Source: Streptomyces violens (GTDB lineage Bacteria > Actinomycetota > Actinomycetes > Streptomycetales > Streptomycetaceae). Taken from it: a stretch of DNA of 64,000 nt. Positions 1 through 9,182 of the stretch are shown here, piece by piece. Made by a program: the position numbers and the translations under genes. Numbering within the stretch: position 1 is the stretch's first letter; every line of letters begins with the position of its first letter. Location: the NCBI RefSeq assembly GCF_000717745.1, contig NZ_JOBH01000026.1:25373-89372 (forward strand), written 5' to 3'. The notes beneath the pieces were generated by a model, which made no database searches, was not told the DNA's origin, and saw only the letters and a list, made by a program, of their open reading frames with translations.

Positions 1-786
1 CATCGCGCCCCAGACGATGCCGTACCGGGCGTGGCTGAGGCAGCTCAGCGGGCCGCGCAGCCCGGTGACCTCGGGAAGCACCGCGTCGGCGGGCAGCCGT
101 ACGTCGTCCAGGACCAGCTCGCTGGTGACCGAGGCGCGCAGCGACCACTTGTGCTTGATCTCGGGGGCCGAGAAGCCGGGGGCGTCGGTGGGCACGACGA
201 AGCCGCGCACGCCGTCCTCCGTCTGCGCCCAGACCACCGCGACGCCGGCCACCGAGCCGTTGGTGATCCACATCTTGCGGCCGTTGAGGACCCAGTCGGA
301 GCCGTCGCGCTTGGCGTGGGTACGCATGTTCGCGGGGTCGGAGCCGTGGTCGGGCTCGGTCAGGCCGAAGCAGCCGATGATCTCGCCGGCCGCCATCTTC
401 GGGAGCCACTGCTGCTTCTGCTCCTCGGAGCCGAAGCGCCAGATCGCGTACATGGCGAGCGAGCCCTGCACGGAGACCAGCGAGCGGATGCCGGAGTCGG
501 CGGCCTCCAGCTCCAGGCAGGCCAGGCCGTACTGGACGGCGGAGGCGCCGGCGCAGCCGTAGCCGGTGAGCGACATGCCGAGCGCGCCGATGGAGCCGAG
601 CTCGCGGGCCAGCTCGCGGATGCCGGGCAGCTCGCCGTCCTCGTACCACTGGGCGATGTGCGGCAGCACGCGGTCGGCGGCCCACTGGCGGACCGTGTCG
701 CGTACGGCGAGGTCCTCGTCGGTGAGCAGGTCGTCGATGCCCAGCGGGTCGGCCGGGTCGAAGGGCGGCAGGGTGGATGCGGACAT
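1..786 (-). CDS. Acyl-CoA dehydrogenase, glutaryl-CoA dehydrogenase-like (partial, 3' end cut off)
   Basis: The first 262 residues of a flavin-dependent acyl-CoA dehydrogenase are present; the C-terminus lies beyond the left edge. The start ATG (784-786) follows a strong AGGAGG nine bases upstream. Visible family signatures are the N-terminal helical domain with YGCAG and the FAD/substrate segment with CFGLTEPDHGSDPANM, KMWITNG and SLRASVTS. The DHGSDPANM and KWSLRASVTS wording resembles glutaryl-CoA dehydrogenases more than short-chain enzymes. That would make it a cytoplasmic enzyme oxidising and decarboxylating glutaryl-CoA in lysine/tryptophan breakdown. The catalytic Glu and the Arg that binds the substrate carboxylate are outside the window or not assignable, so the exact substrate is inferred. 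Confidence 0.88.
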   Translation of the reverse strand, partial: MSASTLPPFDPADPLGIDDLLTDEDLAVRDTVRQWAADRVLPHIAQWYEDGELPGIRELARELGSIGALGMSLTGYGCAGASAVQYGLACLELEAADSGIRSLVSVQGSLAMYAIWRFGSEEQKQQWLPKMAAGEIIGCFGLTEPDHGSDPANMRTHAKRDGSDWVLNGRKMWITNGSVAGVAVVWAQTEDGVRGFVVPTDAPGFSAPEIKHKWSLRASVTSELVLDDVRLPADAVLPEVTGLRGPLSCLSHARYGIVWGAM

Positions 787-910
787 GAGGATGTGCCTCC
801 TGCGGCTGCGCGAAAAACTAGCAGTGGTAGTTATTGCTCACGGCAGACGTTACGACGCGCGCGGGCGCGCCACAAGAGGGCCCGCGACCGGGCCCGCACA
901 GGAAGGAGGC

Positions 911-950
911 GGCGCTCAGCGCCCGGAGGCGGCGCTCAGCGCCCGGAGGC
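911..950. repeat. 20-bp perfect tandem duplication at the 3' end of the MFS gene
   Basis: The 20-base unit beginning GGCGCTCAGC is present twice head to tail (911-930 and 931-950). The second copy contains the TGA stop of the exporter gene. Each unit carries the near-palindrome GGCGC-TCA-GCGCC, so the duplication makes two short hairpins around and after the stop. Confidence 0.85.
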
Positions 951-2561
951 CGCAGGGGCCGGCTCGGCATCGTGGCCCGGGCCCGGCGCTTCCCCGTCGG
1001 CGCGCTCCGCCGCGTCGGCGGCCCGCCGCGGCAGCCGCAGTGCTATCGCCGCGCCGATGAGCAGCAGTACCGCGCTGGCCACGAGGGTGACGTGCAGACC
1101 GTGCACGAAGGAGGCGCGGGCCGCCTCGCGCAGCGCGTGCCGCGCGTGCGCCCCGAGGCCGCCGGCGACCTGGTACGCCTCGCCGAGCGAGTGCCCGGCC
1201 GCACGGCTCGCGCGGTGCGGCACCCCGGCGACGCGGTGCAGGCCGGGCGCGTAGACGGCGTTCATGACGCTGCCGAGCACGGCCACGCCGATGCCCGCGC
1301 CGAGCTGGTAGGAGGTCTCGCCGATGGCCGCCGCTCCCCCGGACGCCTCGGCGGGCGCCTCGCTGAGCATCGACTCGTACGCGCCGAAGAGCGTGGACTG
1401 GAAGCCGAAGCCGAGCAGGACGAAGCCGGCGGAGAGCTGCCAGGGGTGGTCCTGCGTGCCCAGCGCGGTCAGGCACAGCACCGCGACGGCGGTGAGCACG
1501 AAGCCCGCCGAGACCATCACGCGCGGGCCGAGCGCCTGCAGCATCCGCGAGCCGGTGAGCCCGGCCGCCATCGCCGCGAAGACCAGCGGCAGCATCCGCA
1601 GCCCGGTCTCCAGGGGGGTCATGCCGAGCACGAGCTGGAGGTACTGCACGGCTATGAGCTGCAGTCCGACCAGGGCCAGCATCGCCAGCACGATGCAGCC
1701 GACGGACGTGCCGAAGGCCGGGCGGGCGAAGAGCCGCATGTCGATCAGGGGGTGCTCACGGCGTCGCTGCCGGTGCACGAAGAGGGCCAGCAGCAGCGCC
1801 CCGACCAGCATCGGACAGAGCGTCGTCCAGCCGACGACATGCTCCCCGCTGCCGATCTGCTTCACGCCGAATACCAGGCCGAGCACGCCGAGCGCCGCGA
1901 TGACCGCGCCGAGGACGTCCCAGGGGCCGTTCCGCTCGCCCCGGGACTCCGGCAGCAGCCAGCGGCCGACCAGCAGCATCACGGCCATCATCGGGATGTT
2001 GATGAGGAAGACCGAGCCCCACCAGAAGTTCTCGACGAGGAAGCCGCCGAGCACCGGGCCGACGGCCGCGCCGACCGCGGCGACCGCGCTCCACACGCCG
2101 ATGGCCACGGCCCGCTCGCGCCGGTCGGGGAAGACCTGGCGCAGGATCGACAGCGTCGCGGGCATGATCATCGCGCCGCCGACGCCGAGCAGCGCCCTGG
2201 CCACGATGAGGATCTGTGGATTGGGGGCCAGCGCGGCGGCGGCCGAGGCGATCGCGAAGAGTCCGTAACCGAAGAGCAGTATCCGGCGTCTGCCGACTCT
2301 GTCGCCGAGCGTCCCGAAGAGGATCAGCAGGGACGCCGCGATGAGCGGATAGACGTCGACGACCCAGAGCAGTTCGACCGGGCCCGGTCGCAGGTCCTCG
2401 GTGACGGCCGGCACGGCGACGTAGAGGATCGTCGTGTCGAGGGCGACGAACAGCAGGCTGACGCAGAGCACGATCAGCACGGTCCAGCGGTTCGCGCCGC
2501 CGCCGCGATGCCGGGTGACACCAGTCGTCCGCTTCTTGCCGGACGTGGTCGTCCCGGACAT
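936..2561 (-). CDS. MFS transporter, DHA2 (14-helix) drug exporter type
   Basis: This 541-residue integral membrane protein belongs to the major facilitator superfamily. Such proteins export small molecules, often antibiotics or dyes, against the proton gradient. About 14 hydrophobic segments can be counted. The MFS loop motif appears as LGDRVGRRR after helix 2, and the antiporter motif region as GVWSAVAAVGAAVGPVLGG. The start is set at ATG 2559-2561 because AGGAGGTG lies six bases upstream; an in-frame upstream start would add 12 residues without a better site. No regulator is adjacent, which is unusual for DHA2 pumps, so the substrate cannot be guessed. The stop codon sits in a duplicated palindromic 20-mer. 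Confidence 0.9.
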   Translation of the reverse strand: MSGTTTSGKKRTTGVTRHRGGGANRWTVLIVLCVSLLFVALDTTILYVAVPAVTEDLRPGPVELLWVVDVYPLIAASLLILFGTLGDRVGRRRILLFGYGLFAIASAAAALAPNPQILIVARALLGVGGAMIMPATLSILRQVFPDRRERAVAIGVWSAVAAVGAAVGPVLGGFLVENFWWGSVFLINIPMMAVMLLVGRWLLPESRGERNGPWDVLGAVIAALGVLGLVFGVKQIGSGEHVVGWTTLCPMLVGALLLALFVHRQRRREHPLIDMRLFARPAFGTSVGCIVLAMLALVGLQLIAVQYLQLVLGMTPLETGLRMLPLVFAAMAAGLTGSRMLQALGPRVMVSAGFVLTAVAVLCLTALGTQDHPWQLSAGFVLLGFGFQSTLFGAYESMLSEAPAEASGGAAAIGETSYQLGAGIGVAVLGSVMNAVYAPGLHRVAGVPHRASRAAGHSLGEAYQVAGGLGAHARHALREAARASFVHGLHVTLVASAVLLLIGAAIALRLPRRAADAAERADGEAPGPGHDAEPAPAASGR

Positions 2562-2904
2562 GTACGCACCTCCTGTCGAGCACTCGCAGCCGCGCACGAC
2601 GGCACGACGAACACCCCGGGGGAACCGGCGGCACGGGCGAGTTGTGGAGAAAGCCTACGCGAGTCGCCGGGCGGGACACATGGCTCACCTCACGATGAGA
2701 TGCTCATCGCAAGGGCCGGGTGTTCTCATACCCACTGGACAGGGCACTGGCTACCATTCGCCGCCGACTCCTTCGGGGGACCTTCGCACCCCCTGCAAGG
2801 GAGCGGGACGACCCCCGCTGTCACGCACCGGCGCACTCCCGGCGCCCGCCCCCGATCCGGCCATCGTGCCGCCAGGACCCCCGGCCACCTGGATAATCGG
2901 ATTG
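2562..2904. other. Intergenic region between divergent genes (343 bp)
   Basis: This is the divergent promoter region of the exporter (minus) and the mannosyltransferase (plus). No gene, tRNA or strong inverted repeat was found. A GATAAT hexamer at about 2892-2897 lies only about 8 bases before the plus-strand ATG, which would fit a very short or leaderless transcript. Confidence 0.4.
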
Positions 2905-4089
2905 ATGACCGATCTCGCTTTCTCCGCCACCGCGGATCCGGCCGCGGCAGGCAGAGGCGCCGGGGCCGCGCTGCGCCGTGCCGCGCCCGCCCTGGCGGCG
3001 TACGCGGCGATCCGCCTGCTGGGCCTCGTGGTCCTCGCCGTCTGGTCGGCGGCGGCCGGCAAGGACTGGCAGACGCTCCTCTCCGCCCGCTGGGACTCGC
3101 TCTGGTACACCCGCGTCGCCGAGCAGGGCTACGGCTACGCCGTCCAGCTGCCCGGCGGCGAGGTGCACTCCAATCTCGCCTTCTTCCCGCTGCTGCCGTG
3201 GCTGGAGCGCGGCCTCTCGGCGCTGCTGCCGCTGTCGGCGGCCGGCGCCGGGCTGCTGGTCAGCGCGGCCGCCTCGGTGGCCGCCGCGTGGGCGCTGTAC
3301 GCCACGGGCGAGCGGCTGAACGGCCCGCGGGCCGGGGTGGCGCTGGCCGCGCTGTGGGCGGCGGTCCCGATAGGCATCGTGCAGTCGATGGCGTACTCGG
3401 AGGCGCTCTTCACCGCGCTCGCGGCCTGGGCGCTGTACGCCGTACTGACCGGCCGCTGGGTGTGGGCGGGCGTGCTGACGTCGCTGGCCGGGCTGACCCG
3501 GCCGGTGGGCGCCGCGGTCGTCGCGGCCGTGTGGGCCGCCGCGGCGCTCCACCTGTGGCGCGAGCGGTCCCGCGAGGGCCGGGTGGCCTGGCGGCAGCAC
3601 GGCCGGCTGCTCGCAGGGGTGGTGCTCGCCCCGCTCGGCTGGTGCGGCTTCTTCCTGTGGGTGGCCGCCCGCGAGGGCAGCCTCACCGGCTACCTCGACG
3701 TCCAGGCGGGCTGGAACAACGGCTTCGACGGCGGCCTCGCCTTCGCCGCCTTCACCTGGCGGCTGCTGACGGGCCCGGCGTGGCCCGCCGCGCTCGCGCT
3801 GATCGTGGGCGTCGCCGCGGTGCTCTGGCTGTACGCGCTCGGCGTCCGGCAGGGGCGGCCGGTGCCGCTGCTGGTCTACGGCGGCCTGGTCCTGGGGCTG
3901 GCCCTGACCGCCAAGGGCTACTTCGGGTCCAAGCCGCGGCTGATGCTGCCGGCGTACCCGCTGCTGCTGCCGCCCGCCGCCGCGCTGGCCCGGTGGCGCC
4001 CCCGGTACGCCGCCGCGGCCCTCGGCGTCCTCGCGGCGGGCTCGGCGGTGTACGGCGCGATCTGGCTGAACGGCTCGGGCCCGCCGTGA
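2905..4089 (+). CDS. PIG-V-like mannosyltransferase, integral membrane
   Basis: This 394-residue polytopic protein resembles the PIG-V (GT76) mannosyltransferases found in actinomycetes. These take mannose from polyprenyl-phosphomannose and transfer it on the outer membrane face. Family-type features are the WDSLWYTRVAEQGYG segment just after helix 1 (probable catalytic Asp and substrate loop), HSNLAFFPLLPWLERGL, the LAGLTRPVG loop, and a late YFGSKPRLMLPAYPLLLP segment. About nine or ten hydrophobic helices can be drawn. The ATG at 2905 was chosen because hydrophobicity and family similarity begin there; no clear ribosome binding site precedes it, so a leaderless message is possible. The acceptor (protein or lipid) is unknown. 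Confidence 0.8.
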   Translation: MTDLAFSATADPAAAGRGAGAALRRAAPALAAYAAIRLLGLVVLAVWSAAAGKDWQTLLSARWDSLWYTRVAEQGYGYAVQLPGGEVHSNLAFFPLLPWLERGLSALLPLSAAGAGLLVSAAASVAAAWALYATGERLNGPRAGVALAALWAAVPIGIVQSMAYSEALFTALAAWALYAVLTGRWVWAGVLTSLAGLTRPVGAAVVAAVWAAAALHLWRERSREGRVAWRQHGRLLAGVVLAPLGWCGFFLWVAAREGSLTGYLDVQAGWNNGFDGGLAFAAFTWRLLTGPAWPAALALIVGVAAVLWLYALGVRQGRPVPLLVYGGLVLGLALTAKGYFGSKPRLMLPAYPLLLPPAAALARWRPRYAAAALGVLAAGSAVYGAIWLNGSGPP

Positions 4090-4367
4090 CCCCGTGCTGA
4101 ACGGCTCTCGCCCAGCGTGACCGCGGGCGGTCCGGTGAACACATCGTGCCGCCCCGGGAAATGCGCGATAAACACGGCCGGGGAAATGCATTCAGTCTCT
4201 TGGACGCGCGGCCACACGGATGCCCTGCGGCCGAAAGAGCGATTTAGTGAATTCTCTTGGCAGGGCCCTGGCGAATGGCTTGTTTGAGACGCATTCCACA
4301 TCACATCGTCATTACAAAGCGGACGGTTTGACCAAGCGCCTACATCACACGCGGTAACGTCGATTGA

Positions 4368-5393
4368 GTGCGTACCGATGAGAAGCCCGACCAGAGGGAA
4401 GGGCACCCGAGCGAGCGCGCCCGGCCGTATATGACGCGAACACGCCACTGGCTGTTCGGCGGCACCGTGGCGGTCTATGCGGCGATCGTGCTCGGCGTGC
4501 TGACGACTTCCTGGCTGGTCACCCTCGACTGGCAGGTCATGCTGTTCAGGCCGTACAAGCAATGGCCCGACATCCACGCCTTCCTCGACTACTTCGTGGT
4601 GCTGGGCCAGCGCGGCCCCACCGCGGTCGCGGTCGGCGCGTGGCTGGTCTGGCGCTGCTGGCGGCAGAAGAACCTCCACCCGATGCTGGTGCTGGGCGTC
4701 GCCCTGCTGATGCTCAATGTCACCGTGGGTGCCGCGAAGATCGGCATGGGTCGGCTCGGTCCGCACTACGCGACCGCCATCGGCACCAATGAGATGTGGC
4801 TCGGCGGCGATATATTTCCGTCCGGACACACCGCGAACGCCGTGGTCACCTGGGGCGTGCTGGCCTATCTGGCGACCACCCCGCTGCGCCGCAGGATCCT
4901 TTCGGTGATCGCCGCGCTCGGCGCGCTCGGCGTCGGCATGACGACTGTGTACCTCGGTACCCACTGGGTCAGCGATGTGCTGCTGGGCTGGGCCGCCGGC
5001 CTCCTGGTCATGCTCGCGCTCCCCTGGTGCGAGCCGGGCATGGCCTGGGCCGAGGCCCGGCTGATGGCGGCCCTGTGGGGGCTGCGGGACCGGCTGGGCG
5101 GCGCGGCACGGCCGCTCCCGGTACCGGCGAGCCCGGCGGGCGTCACCGCCGGCGTCTCCCGTCAGCGTGCGGTCGCCGAGGACGGTGTCCTGGTCCGCGA
5201 GCCGGCGGTGGCCGGCGGACGGCAGGGCCGGTCCCCGGACACCTGGCCGCACCACCCCGCCCGCCCGCACACCACCCGCTCGGAGCGCACTCCCGTCACC
5301 CCCACGGGCAGCCGAAGACCGCCGCACGCGGACCGCGCCCCGCGCACCGCACCGGTCACCACGACCGTCCGCGGCCGCTCGCAGGGCAGCTGA
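4368..5393 (+). CDS. PAP2-superfamily membrane phosphatase
   Basis: This 341-residue membrane protein has the three PAP2 phosphatase motifs: KIGMGRLGP (about residue 123), PSGHT (about 150) and YLGTHWVSD (about 195), with catalytic His residues in motifs 2 and 3. Six helices surround them, placing the active site near the outer face. Substrates in this family are lipid phosphates such as undecaprenyl pyrophosphate or phosphatidic acid. The C-terminal roughly 110 residues are a Pro/Arg-rich cytoplasmic tail without recognisable domain. GTG 4368 is used; an internal ATG at 4431 is the alternative, and neither has a good ribosome binding site. A hairpin terminator follows the stop. Confidence 0.85.
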   Translation: MRTDEKPDQREGHPSERARPYMTRTRHWLFGGTVAVYAAIVLGVLTTSWLVTLDWQVMLFRPYKQWPDIHAFLDYFVVLGQRGPTAVAVGAWLVWRCWRQKNLHPMLVLGVALLMLNVTVGAAKIGMGRLGPHYATAIGTNEMWLGGDIFPSGHTANAVVTWGVLAYLATTPLRRRILSVIAALGALGVGMTTVYLGTHWVSDVLLGWAAGLLVMLALPWCEPGMAWAEARLMAALWGLRDRLGGAARPLPVPASPAGVTAGVSRQRAVAEDGVLVREPAVAGGRQGRSPDTWPHHPARPHTTRSERTPVTPTGSRRPPHADRAPRTAPVTTTVRGRSQGS

Positions 5394-5435
5394 CACGGCA
5401 GACGTGTGGGGACGGTACGCACACCCCCGCACAGC

Positions 5436-5475
5436 ACGGCCCCGGCGGCTCCACTCAGGAGCCGGCCGGGGCCGT
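5436..5475. terminator. Bidirectional hairpin terminator between convergent genes
   Basis: A roughly 17-bp stem with one bulged base and a five-base loop (ACTCA, 5453-5457) lies 43 bases after the PAP2 stop and 40 bases from the stop of the minus-strand I78 gene. There is no U-tract, as is usual in Streptomyces. Confidence 0.7.
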
Positions 5476-5514
5476 CGTCGTACGGGAAGTACCGGGGGGA
5501 GAAGCGCGGGCCGC

Positions 5515-5730
5515 TCAGCCCTTCCAGGACTTACTCACGGTGCCGTCCTGCACCTCGAAGTTCAGCCGGCCCGCCAGGTACTCCATGGTGATGATCGCGC
5601 CGGGCGGCAGCGACCTGACGGTGCTCCAGCCGCGCGCGCGGGCCTGTTCCTCGGCCTGCTGCTGCTCCAGACCGACATAGGTCTCGAGGTCGTCGTCCGG
5701 GTCTTTCGGAAGGTTCGGTACTGGCGCCAT
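5515..5730 (-). CDS. I78-family peptidase-inhibitor-like small protein
   Basis: This 71-residue protein matches the I78 inhibitor fold. The conserved YVGLEQQQAEEQARARGW helix is followed by the STVRSLPPGAIITMEY loop and strand, then RLNFEVQDG near the C-terminus. In I78 members the loop between helix and strands blocks serine proteases, but many actinobacterial members have no demonstrated target. No signal peptide is present, so it probably stays in the cytoplasm. The start ATG lies at the centre of a 16-bp perfect palindrome (5722-5737), and the ribosome binding site is weak. It is monocistronic and converges on the PAP2 gene. Confidence 0.8.
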   Translation of the reverse strand: MAPVPNLPKDPDDDLETYVGLEQQQAEEQARARGWSTVRSLPPGAIITMEYLAGRLNFEVQDGTVSKSWKG

Positions 5731-6212
5731 GGCGCCACCGTATGCCTCTCCCGCGGTGCACGGAAGGGCCTTCCTGACACACCGGAGTGTTCCCGGGGTC
5801 CGGCATTGGTCACACTTCTGTCACAGCCCGTCGCGGCCGGTTTAGCGCCACTTCCGTCACCCGAACGAGCCGCCCCGGTATCACTTCGGCAACGGAAAAA
5901 ACCGGCCCGATTTCCCCTCATCGGTTTCTGCGAACCGACCCGCGCAACTCCCGTCACACCCCGGAAATCAATCGCCCGACGGCCTCGCATTCCCCTTACC
6001 CGATACGCAATATCGGGCGTCCCGTAATCCGCCGACGACGCACACTCCGCTCACATTTCCCGCACATCCCGCGGCGGCGGGGAGCGGCCGACGCCCCCTC
6101 GCGCGAAGGCCGTTGGGGCGCGCATCATGAGGCGAGCTCCAGTACGTCCTGCCGTCGGGGCGCGCCCTCGGTCACGCCCTGGTACGCCCTGTCGACGAAC
6201 GAGGTGGCGCGG
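5731..6212. other. Intergenic region upstream of ctaD (482 bp)
   Basis: This is a long divergent upstream region for the I78 gene and ctaD. No coding sequence is convincing. It contains a 7-bp inverted repeat CCCGATA/TATCGGG (5999-6017, five-base spacer), paired GTCAC words near 5808-5822, and A/T-richer patches that may be promoter elements. No riboswitch was recognised. Confidence 0.4.
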
Positions 6213-7910
6213 ATGGGAACAGTGGCACAGGAGGCGAGCACCGGACCCGTCGCGGTCCGCCGCCCTGGCAAGGCCGTGGTCGACTGGCTGACGACGACGG
6301 ACCACAAGAAGATCGGCCATCTCTACCTGGTCACGGCGTTCGGCTTCTTCCTCTTCGGCGGGGTGCTGGCGCTGGTGATGCGCGCCGAGCTGGCCCGGCC
6401 CGGGATGCAGCTCGTCACGAACGAGGAGTTCAACCAGGCGTTCACGCTGCACGGCACGATCATGCTGCTGCTCTTCGCCACCCCGGCCTTCGCGGGCTTC
6501 GCCAACGAGATCATGCCGCTGCAGATCGGGGCGCCCGACGTGGCGTTCCCCCGGCTGAACATGCTCTCGTACTGGTTCTTCCTCTTCGGCGGACTCATCG
6601 TGATCGGTTCGCTGCTCACCCCGACCGGCGGGGCCGCCTTCGGCTGGACCGCCTACGCGCCGCTGAACTCCATGGTCCGCTCCCCCGGCATCGGACACGA
6701 CCTGTGGATCATGGGCCTGGCGCTGTCCGGCTTCGGCACGATCCTGGGCGCGGTGAACTTCCTGACCACGATCATCGGGATGCGGGCGCCGGGCATGACG
6801 ATGTTCCGGATGCCGATCTTCACCTGGAACGTGCTCTTCACCTCGATCCTCGTCCTGCTCGCCTTCCCCGTACTCGCCGCGTCGCTGCTGGTGCTGGAGG
6901 CGGACCGGCGGTTCGGCTCGGTGGTCTTCGACTCGGAGTGGGGCGGAGCGCTGCTGTGGCAGCACCTCTTCTGGTTCTTCGGCCATCCCGAGGTCTACAT
7001 CATTGCGCTGCCGTTCTTCGGCATCGTCACCGAGATCATCCCGGTCTTCTCCCGGAAACCGATCTTCGGGTACACCATGCTGGTCGCCGCGACGATGGTG
7101 ATCACCGCCCTGTCGCTGATGGTCTGGGCGCACCACATGTTCGCCACCGGGGCCGTGCTGCTGCCGTTCTTCTCGTTCATGTCGTTCCTGATCGCGGTGC
7201 CGACGGGCGTGAAGTTCTTCAACTGGATCGGCACGATGTGGCACGGCTCGCTGTCCTTCGAGACGCCGATGCTGTGGTCGGTCGGCTTCCTGGTGAGCTT
7301 CCTGTTCGGCGGGCTGACCGGGGTGATCCTGGCGTCGCCGCCGCTGGACTTCCACGTGACCGACACCTACTTCGTGGTGGCCCACTTCCACTACGTCGTC
7401 TTCGGCACAGTGGTGTTCGCGACGTTCGCGGGCTTCTATTTCTGGTGGCCCAAGTTCACCGGCAAGCTGCTCGACGAGCGGCTGGGGAAGATCCACTTCT
7501 GGACGCTCTTCGTCGGCTTCCACACCACCTTCCTCGTCCAGCACTGGCTGGGCGTGGAGGGGATGCCGCGCCGGTACGCCGACTACCTCGCGGCCGACGG
7601 CTTCACGGCGCTCAACACCGTCTCCTCCATCGGCGCGTTCCTGCTGGGCGCCTCCACCCTGCCGTTCCTCTACAACGTCTGGAAGACGGCCAAGTACGCG
7701 CCGAAGGTGGGCGTGGACGATCCGTGGGGCTACGGCCGCTCCCTGGAGTGGGCCACCTCCTCGCCCCCGCCGCGGCACAACTTCCTCACCATGCCGAAGA
7801 TCCGCTCCGAGTCCCCGGCCTTCGACCTGCACCACCCGGCGACGGCGCGCAGCGAACTGACCGAGGAGGACGCGCGGCTCAGGCCGACGCCCGGGACAAC
7901 CGGTCCCTGA
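6213..7910 (+). CDS. ctaD: Cytochrome c oxidase subunit I (aa3 type)
   Basis: This 565-residue protein is the catalytic heme-copper subunit of the membrane-bound terminal oxidase, reducing O2 to water while pumping protons. All metal ligands are visible: HGTIM (low-spin heme a), WFFGHPEVY (CuB His and the cross-linked Tyr, about residue 257), HHMF (CuB, about 306), and AHFHYV (heme a3 and a, about 390). Twelve helices are expected and found. ATG 6213 has GAGGTGG seven bases upstream. No ctaC, ctaE, ctaF or qcr genes are nearby, so this is an isolated paralogue of the kind streptomycetes carry beside the main cta/qcr cluster. Its 3' end overlaps the convergent WYL regulator gene by 32 bp. Confidence 0.96.
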   Translation: MGTVAQEASTGPVAVRRPGKAVVDWLTTTDHKKIGHLYLVTAFGFFLFGGVLALVMRAELARPGMQLVTNEEFNQAFTLHGTIMLLLFATPAFAGFANEIMPLQIGAPDVAFPRLNMLSYWFFLFGGLIVIGSLLTPTGGAAFGWTAYAPLNSMVRSPGIGHDLWIMGLALSGFGTILGAVNFLTTIIGMRAPGMTMFRMPIFTWNVLFTSILVLLAFPVLAASLLVLEADRRFGSVVFDSEWGGALLWQHLFWFFGHPEVYIIALPFFGIVTEIIPVFSRKPIFGYTMLVAATMVITALSLMVWAHHMFATGAVLLPFFSFMSFLIAVPTGVKFFNWIGTMWHGSLSFETPMLWSVGFLVSFLFGGLTGVILASPPLDFHVTDTYFVVAHFHYVVFGTVVFATFAGFYFWWPKFTGKLLDERLGKIHFWTLFVGFHTTFLVQHWLGVEGMPRRYADYLAADGFTALNTVSSIGAFLLGASTLPFLYNVWKTAKYAPKVGVDDPWGYGRSLEWATSSPPPRHNFLTMPKIRSESPAFDLHHPATARSELTEEDARLRPTPGTTGP

Positions 7911-8835
7911 TCTCCCGTATCCGCTCCAGGAGTTCGGGCGGCTCGCGGACCTCGAAGTCGAAGCCGGTCATCATCAGGAACACGACCAGCGCGTCCGGGT
8001 TCGCCGCGCCGACCCGCAGCAGGCAGGTACGGCCGTCCACCGCCTCCAGCGTCCCGGCCGTGGGCGAGATGCGCTGCGCTGCCTCCTCCAGCGGCGCGTG
8101 CAGCAGGACGGTCGCGGACACCGCGTACACGGCTCTGGAGACGCCTTCGGACACATAGGCGGCCAGGTCCTCGGCGGGCGGGGTACGGGGCGCCACGCGC
8201 GGTCCGTGCGGCGGGGTGGGGGTGATCCGGTCGGCGCGGAAGGTGCGCCAGTCCTCGCGTCCGGTGTCCCAGGCGACGAGGTACCAGCGGCGCTGGGCGC
8301 TGACCAGACGGTGCGGCTCGACGGTGCGGCGGCTGACCGTGCCGTCGTGCGACGCGTACTCGAAGCGCAGCTGCTGACTGTCCCGGCAGGCGGCGGCCAG
8401 TTCGGTGAGCACGGCGGCGTCCACGCGCGGCCCCGCGCCGCTCACCAGGGGGACGGTGAAGGTGTTCAGGGTGGAGACGCGGCGCCGCAGCCGGGCCGGG
8501 AGCACCTGCTCCAGCTTGGCGAGCGCGCGGACGGAGGTCTCCTCGATGCCCGCGACGCCGCCGGCCGCCGCGGTGCGCAGCCCGATCGCGACCGCCACGG
8601 CCTCCTCGTCGTCCAGCAGCAGCGGCGGGAGCTCGGCACCCGCACCCAGCTGATAGCCCCCGGCGGTGCCGGGGGCCGAGTGCACGGGATAACCGAGCTC
8701 CCGCAGCCTTTCGATGTCACGCCGTACCGTGCGGGGCGTCACGCCCAGCCGGTCGGCGAGGTCGGCGCCGGACCATTCGCGGTGTGCCTGCAGCAGTGAG
8801 AGCAGGCGGAGCAGGCGTGCCGAGGTCTCCAACAT
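7879..8835 (-). CDS. WYL-domain helix-turn-helix transcriptional regulator
   Basis: This 318-residue protein combines an N-terminal DeoR-like HTH_11 winged helix (residues 1-60, with [19 protein letters not shown]) and a WYL ligand-sensing domain. The domain name-giving motif appears as RRWYLVAWD in the region of residues 175-185. A C-terminal WCX-type extension follows (about 245-315). Such proteins bind nucleic-acid or nucleotide-type ligands and regulate genes nearby or their own. It converges on and overlaps ctaD, and the small hydrophobic protein gene lies upstream on the same strand, 86 bases away. Its target is unknown. Confidence 0.9.
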   Translation of the reverse strand: MLETSARLLRLLSLLQAHREWSGADLADRLGVTPRTVRRDIERLRELGYPVHSAPGTAGGYQLGAGAELPPLLLDDEEAVAVAIGLRTAAAGGVAGIEETSVRALAKLEQVLPARLRRRVSTLNTFTVPLVSGAGPRVDAAVLTELAAACRDSQQLRFEYASHDGTVSRRTVEPHRLVSAQRRWYLVAWDTGREDWRTFRADRITPTPPHGPRVAPRTPPAEDLAAYVSEGVSRAVYAVSATVLLHAPLEEAAQRISPTAGTLEAVDGRTCLLRVGAANPDALVVFLMMTGFDFEVREPPELLERIREIRDRLSRASA

Positions 8836-8921
8836 GCGCCAGATTCTGGTAGCAGTTGCGGACAGCCACGGTCCGGAACGGCGGCTCCGCCCGCGCCGCC
8901 GTCAACGGTTCACGCGCGCCG

Positions 8922-9092
8922 CTACCAGCGGTACCAGCGCGCCCGGCCGCCTCCTGCGCCGGTCGAACGGAACAGGAAGCCCAGCAGCCATACGACGAGC
9001 ACTGCCACCGCGATCCACCACAGTGCCTTGAGTGCGAAACCGGCGCCGAAGAGGATCAACGCGAGCAGCAGGACCAACAGAACAGGAACCAT
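8922..9092 (-). CDS. Small hydrophobic membrane protein
   Basis: This 56-residue protein has two hydrophobic stretches (about residues 2-17 and 20-38) and a Gly/Arg/Trp tail ending RARWYRW. Similar short 'hydrophobic proteins' are widespread in Streptomyces with no known role. ATG 9090-9092 was chosen because GGAGGTG lies six bases upstream; longer in-frame starts (to 9137) would place the ribosome binding site inside the gene. A possible role in membrane or envelope stress is only speculation. Confidence 0.7.
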   Translation of the reverse strand: MVPVLLVLLLALILFGAGFALKALWWIAVAVLVVWLLGFLFRSTGAGGGRARWYRW

Positions 9093-9182
9093 GATGTGCA
9101 CCTCCGCCATCCGGGTGCCCCATTTGTCATGGGTCAATCCGGGAGGTGTGAGGCCGGGGGACGCGGGGCGTCCCTCGGTGGT

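Noticed and set aside
5787..6212. In-frame upstream extension of ctaD
   Set aside because: It has no similarity to oxidase N-termini; the ATG at 6213 has a ribosome binding site and gives the normal length.
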